The notes under the pieces are model-generated. The model did not search any database and had not been told where the DNA came from. It was given only the letters and a program-made list of their open reading frames with translations. 6,735 bases of DNA. It comes from Firmicutes bacterium UBA5473. GTDB lineage: Bacteria; Bacillota; DTU084. The position numbers and the translations under genes were made by a program. The stretch is from the NCBI GenBank assembly GCA_002427165.1, contig DIQB01000114.1, positions 1-6,735 on the forward strand. Direction: 5' to 3'. Each line of letters begins with the position of its first letter. Position 1 is the first letter of the stretch. This document shows positions 1-6,159 of this stretch, in pieces.

Positions 1-1
1 A

Positions 2-202
2 ATGCAGGTGGAGGTAAGGATGGAAGAGGGAGATTCGCTTCTGTTGGTAGTTCCAGGACAACCCACATATACTCTTGTTCCTGTAGGGAAAACTAGTTTT
101 GTTTTGAAAGGCATAGCAGGCTTCAGTGTGGAATTTATGGCAGAAGAGGGTAAAATTGTGCTTATACAACCCAATGGTACTTTTGAAGGGGAGAAGCTCT
201 AG
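2..202 (+). CDS. Serine hydrolase (beta-lactamase-related), C-terminal end only, partial
   Basis: This is the last 66 residues of a protein whose start lies left of the window. The frame is open from the first bases and ends at a TAG at 200-202. The ATG at base 2 is only the first methionine in the window, not necessarily the start. The segment alternates short beta strands and contains PGQPTYTLVPVG, FVLKG, GFSVEF and a final QPNGTF. This pattern is typical of the small C-terminal beta domain (DUF3471-like) that follows the serine hydrolase domain in many Bacillota beta-lactamase/esterase-family proteins. The catalytic domain with its SxxK motif is not in the window, so substrate and cellular location cannot be judged. 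The family assignment rests on this tail alone. The gene converges with the minus-strand PIG-L gene. Confidence 0.6.
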   Translation: MQVEVRMEEGDSLLLVVPGQPTYTLVPVGKTSFVLKGIAGFSVEFMAEEGKIVLIQPNGTFEGEKL

Positions 203-248
203 GTGTGGATGTATTTCATCTGAAGTTCTGTGCTTTTAGGGCAATTTC

Positions 249-296
249 TTTTATATCTATGCTATTATGGAGTGTAAAAATAGCATAGATGTAAAA
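249..296. repeat. 18-bp inverted repeat with 12-nt loop
   Basis: Arms 249-266 and 279-296 pair over 18 positions with one mismatch, which becomes a U-G wobble if transcribed in the plus direction (254/291). The inner 12 bp (ATCTATGCTATT / AATAGCATAGAT) are perfect. The arms are A+T rich and no T tract follows on either strand, so it is not a standard Rho-independent terminator. It lies 46 bases after the serine hydrolase stop. It could be a weak terminator, an RNA-stabilising 3' hairpin or a mobile-element relic. The palindrome is seen directly; its role is unknown. Confidence 0.6.
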
Positions 297-324
297 GGAT
301 CATTGCACTAGTGGGATTATTATA

Positions 325-354
325 AGAGAGGCCAGGCGCAAGCCTGGCTTCTCT
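325..354. terminator. Hairpin, copy 1 of a repeated element, between convergent genes
   Basis: Arms 325-337 and 342-354 form a continuous 13-bp stem with a single G-U pair (330/349). The core is GCCAGGC/GCCTGGC, closed by a GCAA tetraloop (GNRA type). It sits between the ends of the plus-strand serine hydrolase and the minus-strand PIG-L gene, where a bidirectional terminator would be expected. Neither side has a clean T tract: the plus side continues CGTTATAG, the minus side TTATAATAAT. A very similar hairpin lies at 2120-2149. The similarity covers the stem and a shared CGYTATA on the right flank, with weaker similarity to the left from about 311. Confidence 0.5.
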
Positions 355-474
355 CGTTATAGCAGCAGCCAGCTCGTGTTGCTTTTTCACCTTGTAGCAT
401 TATTTAACTTGAGGCCCACTGATTAAACGTATTTTTCAACTCATTATTATAATCATAGGCTAACCTTATATATT

Positions 475-1997
475 CTATCTGTGCGTTTCATAGAGATTCG
501 CGCGGAAGATCTCCGGTTCATCTGCAGATAGGCGTAGCACTGTCCAGGCAGTTCTATCCACGACGGTATTCCCTAGCCGCGATTGCACCGAAAAGAAAAC
601 AGAACCCGGCGAGGCCCGAACACTTGAAGAGAAGATTAATAGAGGAATCGCGAATTCAATGCCATCTGTTGTATGGCGAATTTGAGCAGGCGTGGCTTTG
701 GCCGATTTGCGTACGATATTTTTGGGTCCCATCGACAGGCTAACCATGGTTCGGTGACTTGCAAAGTTACAGATGTCGATGTTGTATCGGATTCTTGGCG
801 AAATGCGTCCTTTGGGCTTCACTAAAATGTAGAGAGTATCACGGCCCAATAGTGCAGCTGCCTCCTTCAGGTCAGCGCCAGGTCCTAGGCGGCGCGAGAT
901 AGTGTCATCTGTAGGGTCCACAATCACATCCGCAGCAGTCTTCCAGAGGTGATCACGCTTGATAACTGATTCGTCCTCATCCCCTAGCTTTGCTACAAGT
1001 TGAGAGCGCAATGGAAAAAACAGCTCGTTGTTGCGAACAAAACTTAGCATGTACATGCGCATGAACAAAACTTGGCTTTTATAACTTAGGATCGCTAGAC
1101 GTTTTTGCGCGATGTCTTGGTCGCTCATGGGGTGATAGAGCCACCGCTCAGGCAACTGTAGCATTTTGGGCGGAGGATCTAAAGGCCATTTTGGTCGATA
1201 TAGTCTCGGCAGTGGCCAGTCGCCGCGATGCACCAGATATGCAACTGTTGTAGGCGTTGTTGTCAACTGATCCTCTCCGGTTAGCCTATGCAGAGCATAG
1301 GTTACCAAGGCGAACGTTCCCCAATGATCTGAATGGGTATCGTTAGGATGAGGTACTAAGATGTGGGAAGGTTTTGTTTTTTTGATAATGGTTGCTATGT
1401 TATTTACTGCAGAAAGTCCACAATATGGAGCACCAGGCATGAAGCTATTGAAATATGGGCTTCTCTCTGTTTTTGTATAACGTGATGAGAGTAGGTTATC
1501 ATAGGTCCAAAATTCACCCCACAGTTTCGCGATCCCGCCATCGGGATAACCTAGGAACGTTACGTTCTCGGGCCCCAGTCCCAATACTTTTAGCGCCGCG
1601 AGGGTTTCTCCCTGTCGTGCATACCTAACGAAAGATAGTGTTCGGACCGAGGTCGGCGTCCTTTGGCCATCGCTTCGGCAGCTATAGGAAAACCATCCCC
1701 ACAGGTGACAAGCACTACGTGAACTCGCGCCCCTTGAGCCAGAGCATGCACAATAGCTCCGGCGCATCCTAGGGTTTCATCGTCGGAATGTGGAGCGAAG
1801 ATGAGCACTGACTCTACAGGCCTTGCAGTAAGCCATGGTGCGGGTATTTTCTCCGGTAGAACCCGACGCATAGCTGGATAGCCGATAAAATGATAAGTCA
1901 GGAAAACCAAAATTGATGCCAAAAAAAAGCGTTTTAGCAGCAAACCGGCTGTTTTCATTATTCTGCGGCTCGCAGAAGGTTGACCTAACTGTGACAT
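475..1997 (-). pseudogene. PIG-L/LmbE-family deacetylase with N-terminal membrane anchor, frameshifted
   Basis: PIG-L family enzymes are zinc-dependent de-N-acetylases of GlcNAc-type sugars and related conjugates. The N-terminal frame (1997 to 1590, 135 codons) has a likely membrane anchor at residues 16-40, then IFAPHSDDETLGCAG with metal-binding HSDDE at residues 70-74, where the usual form is HPDDE. Homology passes into the -1 frame near residue 122 and continues to the TAG at 475-477. Restoring one base gives about 507 residues. The second part carries ARQGETLAALKVLG, FLGYPDGG, and HPNDTHSDH at about 217-225, the second metal/active-site motif. A beta-rich tail follows at about 357-490, resembling a CBM9/DOMON-like sandwich (my inference). 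The ATG at 1997 has GGAGGA 9 nt upstream (2007-2012). Both catalytic halves are well preserved, so the lesion is recent or a sequencing error. The substrate is unknown; the neighbouring esterase suggests acetylated sugars. Confidence 0.85.
1629..1634 (-). other. Frameshift site in the PIG-L gene
   Basis: On the minus strand the sequence reads CTTTCG. In the first frame the codons are CTT TCG and translation goes on to a stop at 1590-1592. The homologous continuation (FVRYARQGETLAAL) is one base back and starts with TTC at 1632-1630. Adding one T to the T3 run gives CTT TTC GTT and restores a continuous PIG-L sequence of normal spacing. A one-base loss in a short T run is therefore the simplest explanation. 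The context is not a canonical X XXY YYZ slippery heptamer, so programmed -1 frameshifting is less likely. Confidence 0.75.
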
Positions 1998-2006
1998 AAT
2001 GGCGTA

Positions 2007-2062
2007 TCCTCCAGGAAGGAATATTTTATTCGATTATATGCACTCGACGAAGTTGCTGTGAC
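2007..2062 (-). promoter_or_regulatory. Promoter-like sequence and RBS for the PIG-L gene
   Basis: On the minus strand a perfect TATAAT (-10, plus coordinates 2033-2038) is preceded, after an 18-nt spacer, by GTCACA (2057-2062). That matches TTGACA at four of six positions. Transcription would begin near 2026, giving a leader of about 28 nt with GGAGGA at 2007-2012 before the ATG at 1997. This implies the gene can be transcribed independently of the CE7 esterase upstream, from which it is separated by a hairpin. Confidence 0.5.
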
Positions 2063-2119
2063 CTTGAGGGTGCGTTTCCAGGTGGAGAGTACTTAACTAC
2101 CATGTAGGATAAACCGCGA

Positions 2120-2149
2120 AGAGAGACCAGGCGTACGCCTGGTCTCTCT
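2120..2149. terminator. Hairpin, copy 2 of the repeated element, at the 3' end of the CE7 gene
   Basis: This is a perfect 14-bp inverted repeat (arms 2120-2133 and 2136-2149) with only TA between the arms, so a folded RNA would open to a small GTAC-type loop. It begins two bases beyond the stop codon of the CE7 esterase, the position of an intrinsic terminator or 3' stabilising hairpin for that minus-strand gene. Downstream in that direction the sequence is TTCGCGGTTT, without a proper T tract. Compared with copy 1 (325-354), the pair G331-C348 is replaced by A2126-T2143, a compensatory change that keeps the stem. Confidence 0.55.
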
Positions 2150-2151
2150 CG

Positions 2152-3102
2152 CTATAATACCTCTGCTAACCAGCAAAGTTTTGCCATCTCATGTTGCGCA
2201 GGTACCTCATGGTAGTTATAGCGATAGAACTTTAGCTTCTTCTCGCCCCCTGCATAGTTGTATGCTGCCATTGTAGTGGAGGGAGGGCAAGTACTGTCGT
2301 TGCCGGATACCGACCAAAAGCCTGGTGATTTAAGGAACGGAGCCAGATTCATACAATCAAAATAGGAGAGAGTACGAAATACTTGGGCCTCCCGCTGGGG
2401 CCATTTGCGAAGGTATTCCTCAATTTCCTGGTAAGGGTAGCCAGGTGCTATTTGAACTGCCCGTTTAAAATGGCAGAGGAAAGCTACATCTGGAGCATAA
2501 GCCTTGATCCGGGGCTCTAGGGCGCTAGCCGCGATGGTGAGAGCTCCACCCTGGCTGCCACCTGTAGCAGCAATCCTGGTCTCATCTACAAAATCCAAGG
2601 AGGAGACAAGATCAAAGGCTCGGACGCAGTCTGCATAAACACCTCGATAGTAGTAGTTTTTGGGGCTATCGATGCCAATGGTCATCCAGCCCCGAACAGC
2701 TCCGCCCTCACCGCAGCTTGTGCTGTTGGATTCACCATTTTGACCTCGCACATCAATCGCCAGCACTGCCCAGCCCATGTTGGTGAAGCGCAAGAGATCG
2801 AAGAGGGGAGGCTTGGAGCCGCTATAGCCATGGTAAAGTAAGATACAGGGAATCTTGCCCTCTATTTCCTTGGGCCTTGCCAGGTAGCCGGAGATCATGG
2901 CATTTTCAAAGCTTTTGTAGCGGACTTTGAAAAAAGAAGTATGGGAAGCGGGAACGAAGTCTATCGGCTCGACAGAAGGCTCCAGGGATTCTGAGCGCAG
3001 TTCTGCCAGGGTCCCGGTCCAGAAATGGTTAAAGTCTTCAGGTATAGTAAGGGATGGTTTGTAACTAAGTAGCTCTTCTATGGGCATGTCGATAGATGGC
3101 AT
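2152..3102 (-). CDS. Acetyl-xylan esterase / cephalosporin-C deacetylase, CE7 family
   Basis: CE7 enzymes are cytoplasmic alpha/beta hydrolases that remove O-acetyl groups from short xylo-oligosaccharides, other acetylated sugars and cephalosporin C; characterised members form hexamers. The 316-residue product begins MPSIDMPIEELLSYKP, the usual CE7 opening, and has normal family length without a signal peptide. It shows YHG at 90-92, the CE7 signature RGQ at 119-121, nucleophile Ser183 in GGSQGG, Asp269 in GNDSTCPP and His298 in NYHEV. Asp269 and His298 are, from memory, the numbers in the Bacillus subtilis enzyme. The start at 3102 is chosen because AGGAG (3111-3115) lies 8 nt upstream. An in-frame ATG at 3156 would add 18 residues absent from the family and has a poorly spaced RBS. 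A hairpin follows the TAG stop, and the PIG-L gene lies next on the same strand. I saw no convincing promoter. Confidence 0.93.
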   Translation of the reverse strand: MPSIDMPIEELLSYKPSLTIPEDFNHFWTGTLAELRSESLEPSVEPIDFVPASHTSFFKVRYKSFENAMISGYLARPKEIEGKIPCILLYHGYSGSKPPLFDLLRFTNMGWAVLAIDVRGQNGESNSTSCGEGGAVRGWMTIGIDSPKNYYYRGVYADCVRAFDLVSSLDFVDETRIAATGGSQGGALTIAASALEPRIKAYAPDVAFLCHFKRAVQIAPGYPYQEIEEYLRKWPQREAQVFRTLSYFDCMNLAPFLKSPGFWSVSGNDSTCPPSTTMAAYNYAGGEKKLKFYRYNYHEVPAQHEMAKLCWLAEVL

Positions 3103-3156
3103 GGCACTCACTCCTAATGAAAGTATATTATTTTCATGTTCGGCCTTGGTTTTCAT

Positions 3157-3561
3157 TATCCTTCTTTTTGCAGTTCAGGGAGATACCCACCTGCTTTTTA
3201 AGGTAGGAGAAATAGCGTGGCTCCTATACGCGGACCGTTGGGATATTGTAGAGATAAAGCCGACAGTCCTTAGATTTCAATTCTAAATGTAGTTTGAGTT
3301 TTCCTAGGATAATTGTGTGGCTAAGCTGGATGGTGTAATAAAGCTTCAAGACTTTGGGAAGGTGCCTATTGAAGTGTGTATTATCCACTGGGGGGTAAAG
3401 AGGAGAATTGCAAGAACTGAAATTAATTTTTATTCCCTATTATGTTTGAAATAGCAGGGGTTTTGGAGCCACGGTAGTATAGATCCAGAGGGCATATGGG
3501 AAGGACTTTTTTATTCAATAGAGAAAGATTAGGCATTACCAAATATATGGAGGTGTTGGTT
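3157..3561. other. Divergent intergenic region between the two esterase genes
   Basis: About 400 bases separate the divergently oriented CE7 and second esterase genes. I found no RNA gene and no convincing sigma-A promoter pair. A short inverted repeat is present (TTAGA 3270-3274 / TCTAA 3282-3286). A small plus-strand reading frame runs from a GTG at 3317 to a TAG at 3452-3454 (45 codons), with AGGA 7 nt upstream. Its product contains KLDGVIKLQDFGKVPIEV but matches no family I know, and it may be chance. GGAGGT at 3549-3554 is the likely ribosome-binding site of the downstream esterase. Confidence 0.4.
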
Positions 3562-4590
3562 GTGCCCTCATTTGCTCCAGAGGAATGTCATAGGATAGGT
3601 TTTGCGAAGAAATCTCCCGCTCTTGCCTACAGGTCAGGTGAGGATTTTGCCCACTGGCAAGCTCAAGCCAAGGAAAAGTTAACAGAGCTTCTGGGAGATT
3701 TTCCAGAGCGTGTTCCTCTAAATGTAAAAGTAGAATGGGAACAGGAAAAAGACTTTTATCAGGAAATTCGTTTTCTCTTCACCTCAGAGGAAGGTGCAGA
3801 TGTGCCCTGCCATCTGTTGATTCCGAAGCAGGGTGATGGCCCTTTCCCTGTTGTGATTTGCCTGCAGGGCCATTCCAAAGGGATGCATATCTCTTTGGGA
3901 AACCCCAAATATCCAGGGGACGAAAAAAGCATAGCAGGAGATCGGGATTTTGCCATCCAGGCAGTAAAACAGGGCTATGCAGCACTGGCTATGGAGCAGC
4001 GTTGCTTTGGCGAGAGATTAGACCAGAGACCTGAAGAAGTAAAAGGTGTGACCCGGGTTCGTCGCTGTTTCCATGGGAGCCTTACAGCACTGCTCTTAGG
4101 ACGCACTATGGTAGGGGAGAGAGTATGGGATGTGTCCCGGGCTATTGATGCTTTGGGGGAATTTTCTCAGGTGGATACCAATCGCATCGGCTGCATGGGC
4201 AATTCCGGTGGTGGCACTATCACCTATTATGCTGCTTGTATGGATGGGCGGATTAAAATTGCCATGCCTTCTTGTTCCTTTTGTACATACGAAGATTCAA
4301 TTGGCTCTGTAGATCATTGTGAGGATAACTACATACCCAGAATTTTAAAATATTTTGAAATGGGAGATCTAGCGGGTCTCATCGCCCCCAGATCCCTTGT
4401 GATAGTCACAGGAAGAGAAGATCCAATCTTTCCTATAGACGGTGTGCAAGAGGCCTTTCAAGCTGCAAAAGACCTCTACAGGCATGCCGGTGTGGAAAGC
4501 AAGATTAGCCTCGTTGTGGGAGATGGAGGTCACAGGTTTTATGCCCAAGAGGCCTGGCCTGTATTCCGCGAGCTGAGTGGTTGGTTTTGA
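3562..4590 (+). CDS. Esterase-like alpha/beta hydrolase (Abhydrolase_7 / dienelactone-hydrolase-like)
   Basis: This is a predicted cytoplasmic serine esterase, probably acting on acetylated carbohydrates or similar small esters. Numbered from the GTG at 3562 (342 residues), it has ICLQGHSKG near 99-107 as the oxyanion region and nucleophile Ser215 in GNSGGG. The acid is Asp287 in GREDPIFP and the base His324 in GDGGHRFY. The segments WDVSRAIDAL, SCSFCTYEDS and HCEDNYIP are typical of the bacterial family annotated as acetylxylan esterase-like or Abhydrolase_7. It lacks the CE7 RGQ signature, so it is not a copy of the neighbouring CE7 enzyme. The frame stays open to an ATG at 3496 (364 residues), but that ATG has only a weak AGAGGG, while the GTG has GGAGGT 7 nt upstream. 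The first 22 codons of the longer form look non-coding. The gene stands alone and ends before a strong terminator. The substrate is not determined by sequence. Confidence 0.85.
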   Translation: MPSFAPEECHRIGFAKKSPALAYRSGEDFAHWQAQAKEKLTELLGDFPERVPLNVKVEWEQEKDFYQEIRFLFTSEEGADVPCHLLIPKQGDGPFPVVICLQGHSKGMHISLGNPKYPGDEKSIAGDRDFAIQAVKQGYAALAMEQRCFGERLDQRPEEVKGVTRVRRCFHGSLTALLLGRTMVGERVWDVSRAIDALGEFSQVDTNRIGCMGNSGGGTITYYAACMDGRIKIAMPSCSFCTYEDSIGSVDHCEDNYIPRILKYFEMGDLAGLIAPRSLVIVTGREDPIFPIDGVQEAFQAAKDLYRHAGVESKISLVVGDGGHRFYAQEAWPVFRELSGWF

Positions 4591-4617
4591 GGCGATATAG
4601 ATAGTAGGTAGTGTGGA

Positions 4618-4666
4618 GGCAGAGCGCTTGGGGCCTAAAATAGGCCCAAGGCGCTCTGCCTTTTTT
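4618..4666 (+). terminator. Strong Rho-independent terminator
   Basis: Arms 4618-4637 and 4641-4660 form a 20-bp, G+C-rich stem with one G-A mismatch (4630/4648), one G-U pair (4628/4650) and an AAA loop. It is followed directly by six T residues (4661-4666). It lies 28 bases after the esterase stop and should end that transcript cleanly. There is no A-rich tract on the left side, so it is one-directional. Confidence 0.95.
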
Positions 4667-4693
4667 CATTTGTTTTAAGGCAAAGGTGGTGTT

Positions 4694-4967
4694 AGTTAAG
4701 CTGACTAGTTACTAGGGGTGTTGGATAGTGGGGAACGTTTTCACCGAAAAAATATGTTTTCTCTAATTTCCGCGGTTTATCTGAAAAAAGCAAGAGAAAA
4801 CAGTGAAATACAAAGCAATGGCCGAGAGTATGTTGGAGAAGGCTATTTAAAATAAGGGCTAAGTGAGTGTGGTTTGTGGACCGCTTTAGGACAGTTTTTA
4901 AAACGATACCAAAACGACTTTGGGACAACCAGTTCATATTCCTAGAAAAAATTAACAAGTTAAGCTG
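4694..4967. repeat. 10-bp direct repeats bounding a gene-free segment
   Basis: AGTTAAGCTG occurs at 4694-4703 and again at 4958-4967, bracketing 254 bases. Just inside, TTACTAGGGGTG (4709-4720) loosely resembles the reverse complement of the stretch ending near 4950 (TTTCTAGGAATA). That could be degenerate terminal inverted repeats of a small inserted element with a target duplication. Inside lies a 10-bp inverted repeat, 4755-4764 / 4793-4802. The match between the supposed terminal repeats is weak and the whole may be chance. Confidence 0.25.
4718..4945 (+). pseudogene. Possible coding relic, interrupted by an in-frame stop
   Basis: One plus-strand frame from a GTG at 4718 (ATG at 4754) to a TAG at 4943-4945 contains a single internal stop, TAA at 4853-4855. 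The translated halves look protein-like: the first includes SLISAVYLKKARENSEI and REYVGEGYLK, the second GLWTALGQFLKRYQNDFG. I do not recognise a family. No ribosome-binding site is visible, and the opposite strand is also open here for 88 codons, so openness alone is weak evidence. It may be the remains of a transposase or other gene end, or may not be coding. Confidence 0.22.
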
Positions 4968-5025
4968 CTCTTTTAACTTTCTTGTAATTTATTTTTCATA
5001 TAGGGAAGGAATTCCTGTTTTGGTG

Positions 5026-5053
5026 TAGAATAACATAAATGACAACGTTACCA
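5026..5053 (+). promoter_or_regulatory. Candidate -10 box and LacI-type operator upstream of the LacI gene
   Basis: TGACAACGTTACCA at 5040-5053 is an imperfect palindrome with a central AACGTT; ten of its fourteen positions are symmetric. This is the size and CG-centred form usual for LacI/GalR-family operators. TAGAAT at 5026-5031 could be a -10 box, although no good -35 is seen. The operator would then overlap the transcription start, a classic position for autorepression. A second, poorer AACGTT-centred site lies at 4730-4743. Confidence 0.4.
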
Positions 5054-5111
5054 AATTTTGAAAACCAAAACTATAGAATACATAAATGATGTAAAAATGG
5101 TGGGGATTGAT

Positions 5112-6140
5112 TTGGCAAGCAAAGTTACTATTATAGAGGTTGCCAAAGAAGCTGGAGTAGGGACTAGCACAGTATCGAGGGTATTGAATGCGCAAAGTGT
5201 CTCAAATGAAAAGAGACAGGCTGTTTTGCATGCAATCAGAAAGCTGAACTATCGCCCAAATCTCATGGCTCGCAATTTAAGAACTAATGTTTCTAAGATC
5301 TGCGGGCTTGTGATTCCAGATATCTGTAACAGCTTTTTTGGGCAGATCGCAGGGGCTGCAGGTGCAATCCTAGAAAAACAGGGCTATGAATTAATTATTG
5401 CCAACACAGGCCAAAAAACGGAAAAGCAGAATGATGCTATGCAAACCATGGTCTCGCGGCAGGTCGATGGGATTATGCTCTGTGCTATAGGCGGCAAAGC
5501 TGATGTAGCAAACCAAATTAACAAAGATGATTGCCCAATAGTTGTAATTGATAACAAGCTGGAAAGAATGGAAGATTTGGATTCAGTGATGGTAGACAAC
5601 GTAAAGTCAGCATATTCCCTCACAGAGCATCTTTGCATGATTGGTTATAGAAGAATTGCTATCATAACAGGGCCCCTGGAGCAATCCAGTGCTCTAGAGC
5701 GTTTGACAGGTTATCGCAGGGCACTGGCGGATTATAACCTACAGCTTGACGAGGAAATGATTAAAGAAGCTGATTTTACAATTCGCGGTGGTCGTGATGC
5801 TGTAAGCTCACTTCTCTATAAAAAACCAGATGCCATAGTCGCTGCTAACAACCACCTAGCCATCGGTGCAATTACAGAAATCAGAAAATCAGGTTTTGAG
5901 GTTCCAGATGATATAGCTGTGGTGGGCTTTGATGATACAGAGGTTGGCGAACTGATAGATCCGCCTCTCACCATCATGAGCCAGCCTGCAGTGGAAATAG
6001 GGGAGACTGCAGCCCGCTTGCTTCTACATCGCATCTGTAATGAAAATGAAACCATCCCCAGTCAGGAGCGAGTGCTACCGGCAAGATTAATTGTCAGAAG
6101 CTCCTGTGGTTTTTATAAAAAGCTTGGTCAAATAGTGTAG
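5112..6140 (+). CDS. LacI/GalR-family transcriptional regulator
   Basis: LacI-family proteins bind palindromic operators as dimers and respond to a sugar or related ligand. From the TTG at 5112 the product has 342 residues. The helix-turn-helix is at about 5-26 (VTIIEVAKEAGVGTSTVSRV) and the hinge helix at about 47-58 (YRPNLMARNLRT). A periplasmic-binding-protein-like sensor domain follows, with LVIPDICNSFF, DGIMLCAIGG, VVIDNK, GYRRIAIITGP, ANNHLAIGAI and VVGFDDTEVGELIDPPLT. The frame is open upstream to a TTG at 5058 and an ATG at 5097. The 5112 start is preferred because it gives the standard opening MASKVTI and has GGTGGGG 6 nt upstream; the other two lack an RBS. ASRT-family and M24 genes follow in the same direction without a terminator, making it the likely local and autogenous regulator. 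The effector cannot be read from the sequence. Confidence 0.93.
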   Translation: MASKVTIIEVAKEAGVGTSTVSRVLNAQSVSNEKRQAVLHAIRKLNYRPNLMARNLRTNVSKICGLVIPDICNSFFGQIAGAAGAILEKQGYELIIANTGQKTEKQNDAMQTMVSRQVDGIMLCAIGGKADVANQINKDDCPIVVIDNKLERMEDLDSVMVDNVKSAYSLTEHLCMIGYRRIAIITGPLEQSSALERLTGYRRALADYNLQLDEEMIKEADFTIRGGRDAVSSLLYKKPDAIVAANNHLAIGAITEIRKSGFEVPDDIAVVGFDDTEVGELIDPPLTIMSQPAVEIGETAARLLLHRICNENETIPSQERVLPARLIVRSSCGFYKKLGQIV

Positions 6141-6159
6141 CTAATGGAGGTGAGAGAAA

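Noticed and set aside
311..361. CRISPR repeat unit, because of the repeated hairpins
   Set aside because: Only two copies, about 1.8 kb apart, placed at gene ends, with no spacer array or cas gene.
1629..1634. Programmed -1 ribosomal frameshift in the PIG-L gene
   Set aside because: No canonical slippery heptamer in the right phase and no obvious downstream stimulatory stem; a one-base loss is simpler.
3080..3286. Plus-strand open frame of 68 codons overlapping the CE7 gene start
   Set aside because: Its first part is antisense to the strongly supported CE7 coding region, it has no RBS, and it resembles no family.
3241..3300. tRNA-like or riboswitch-like structure in the divergent intergenic region
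   Set aside because: No cloverleaf arms, no T-loop GGTTCRA motif and no known aptamer signature were found; only a short 5-bp inverted repeat.
4730..4743. CcpA cre site
   Set aside because: Only the right half (CGTTTTCA) fits the cre consensus; the left half GGGGAA does not. Kept only as a weak LacI-type site.
4692..4958. Minus-strand 88-codon open frame
   Set aside because: No RBS and low-complexity composition rich in Leu, Phe and His; the plus strand of the same segment looks more protein-like.
4989..5195. Minus-strand 68-codon frame across the LacI promoter and 5' end
   Set aside because: Antisense to the conserved helix-turn-helix coding sequence and without an RBS.
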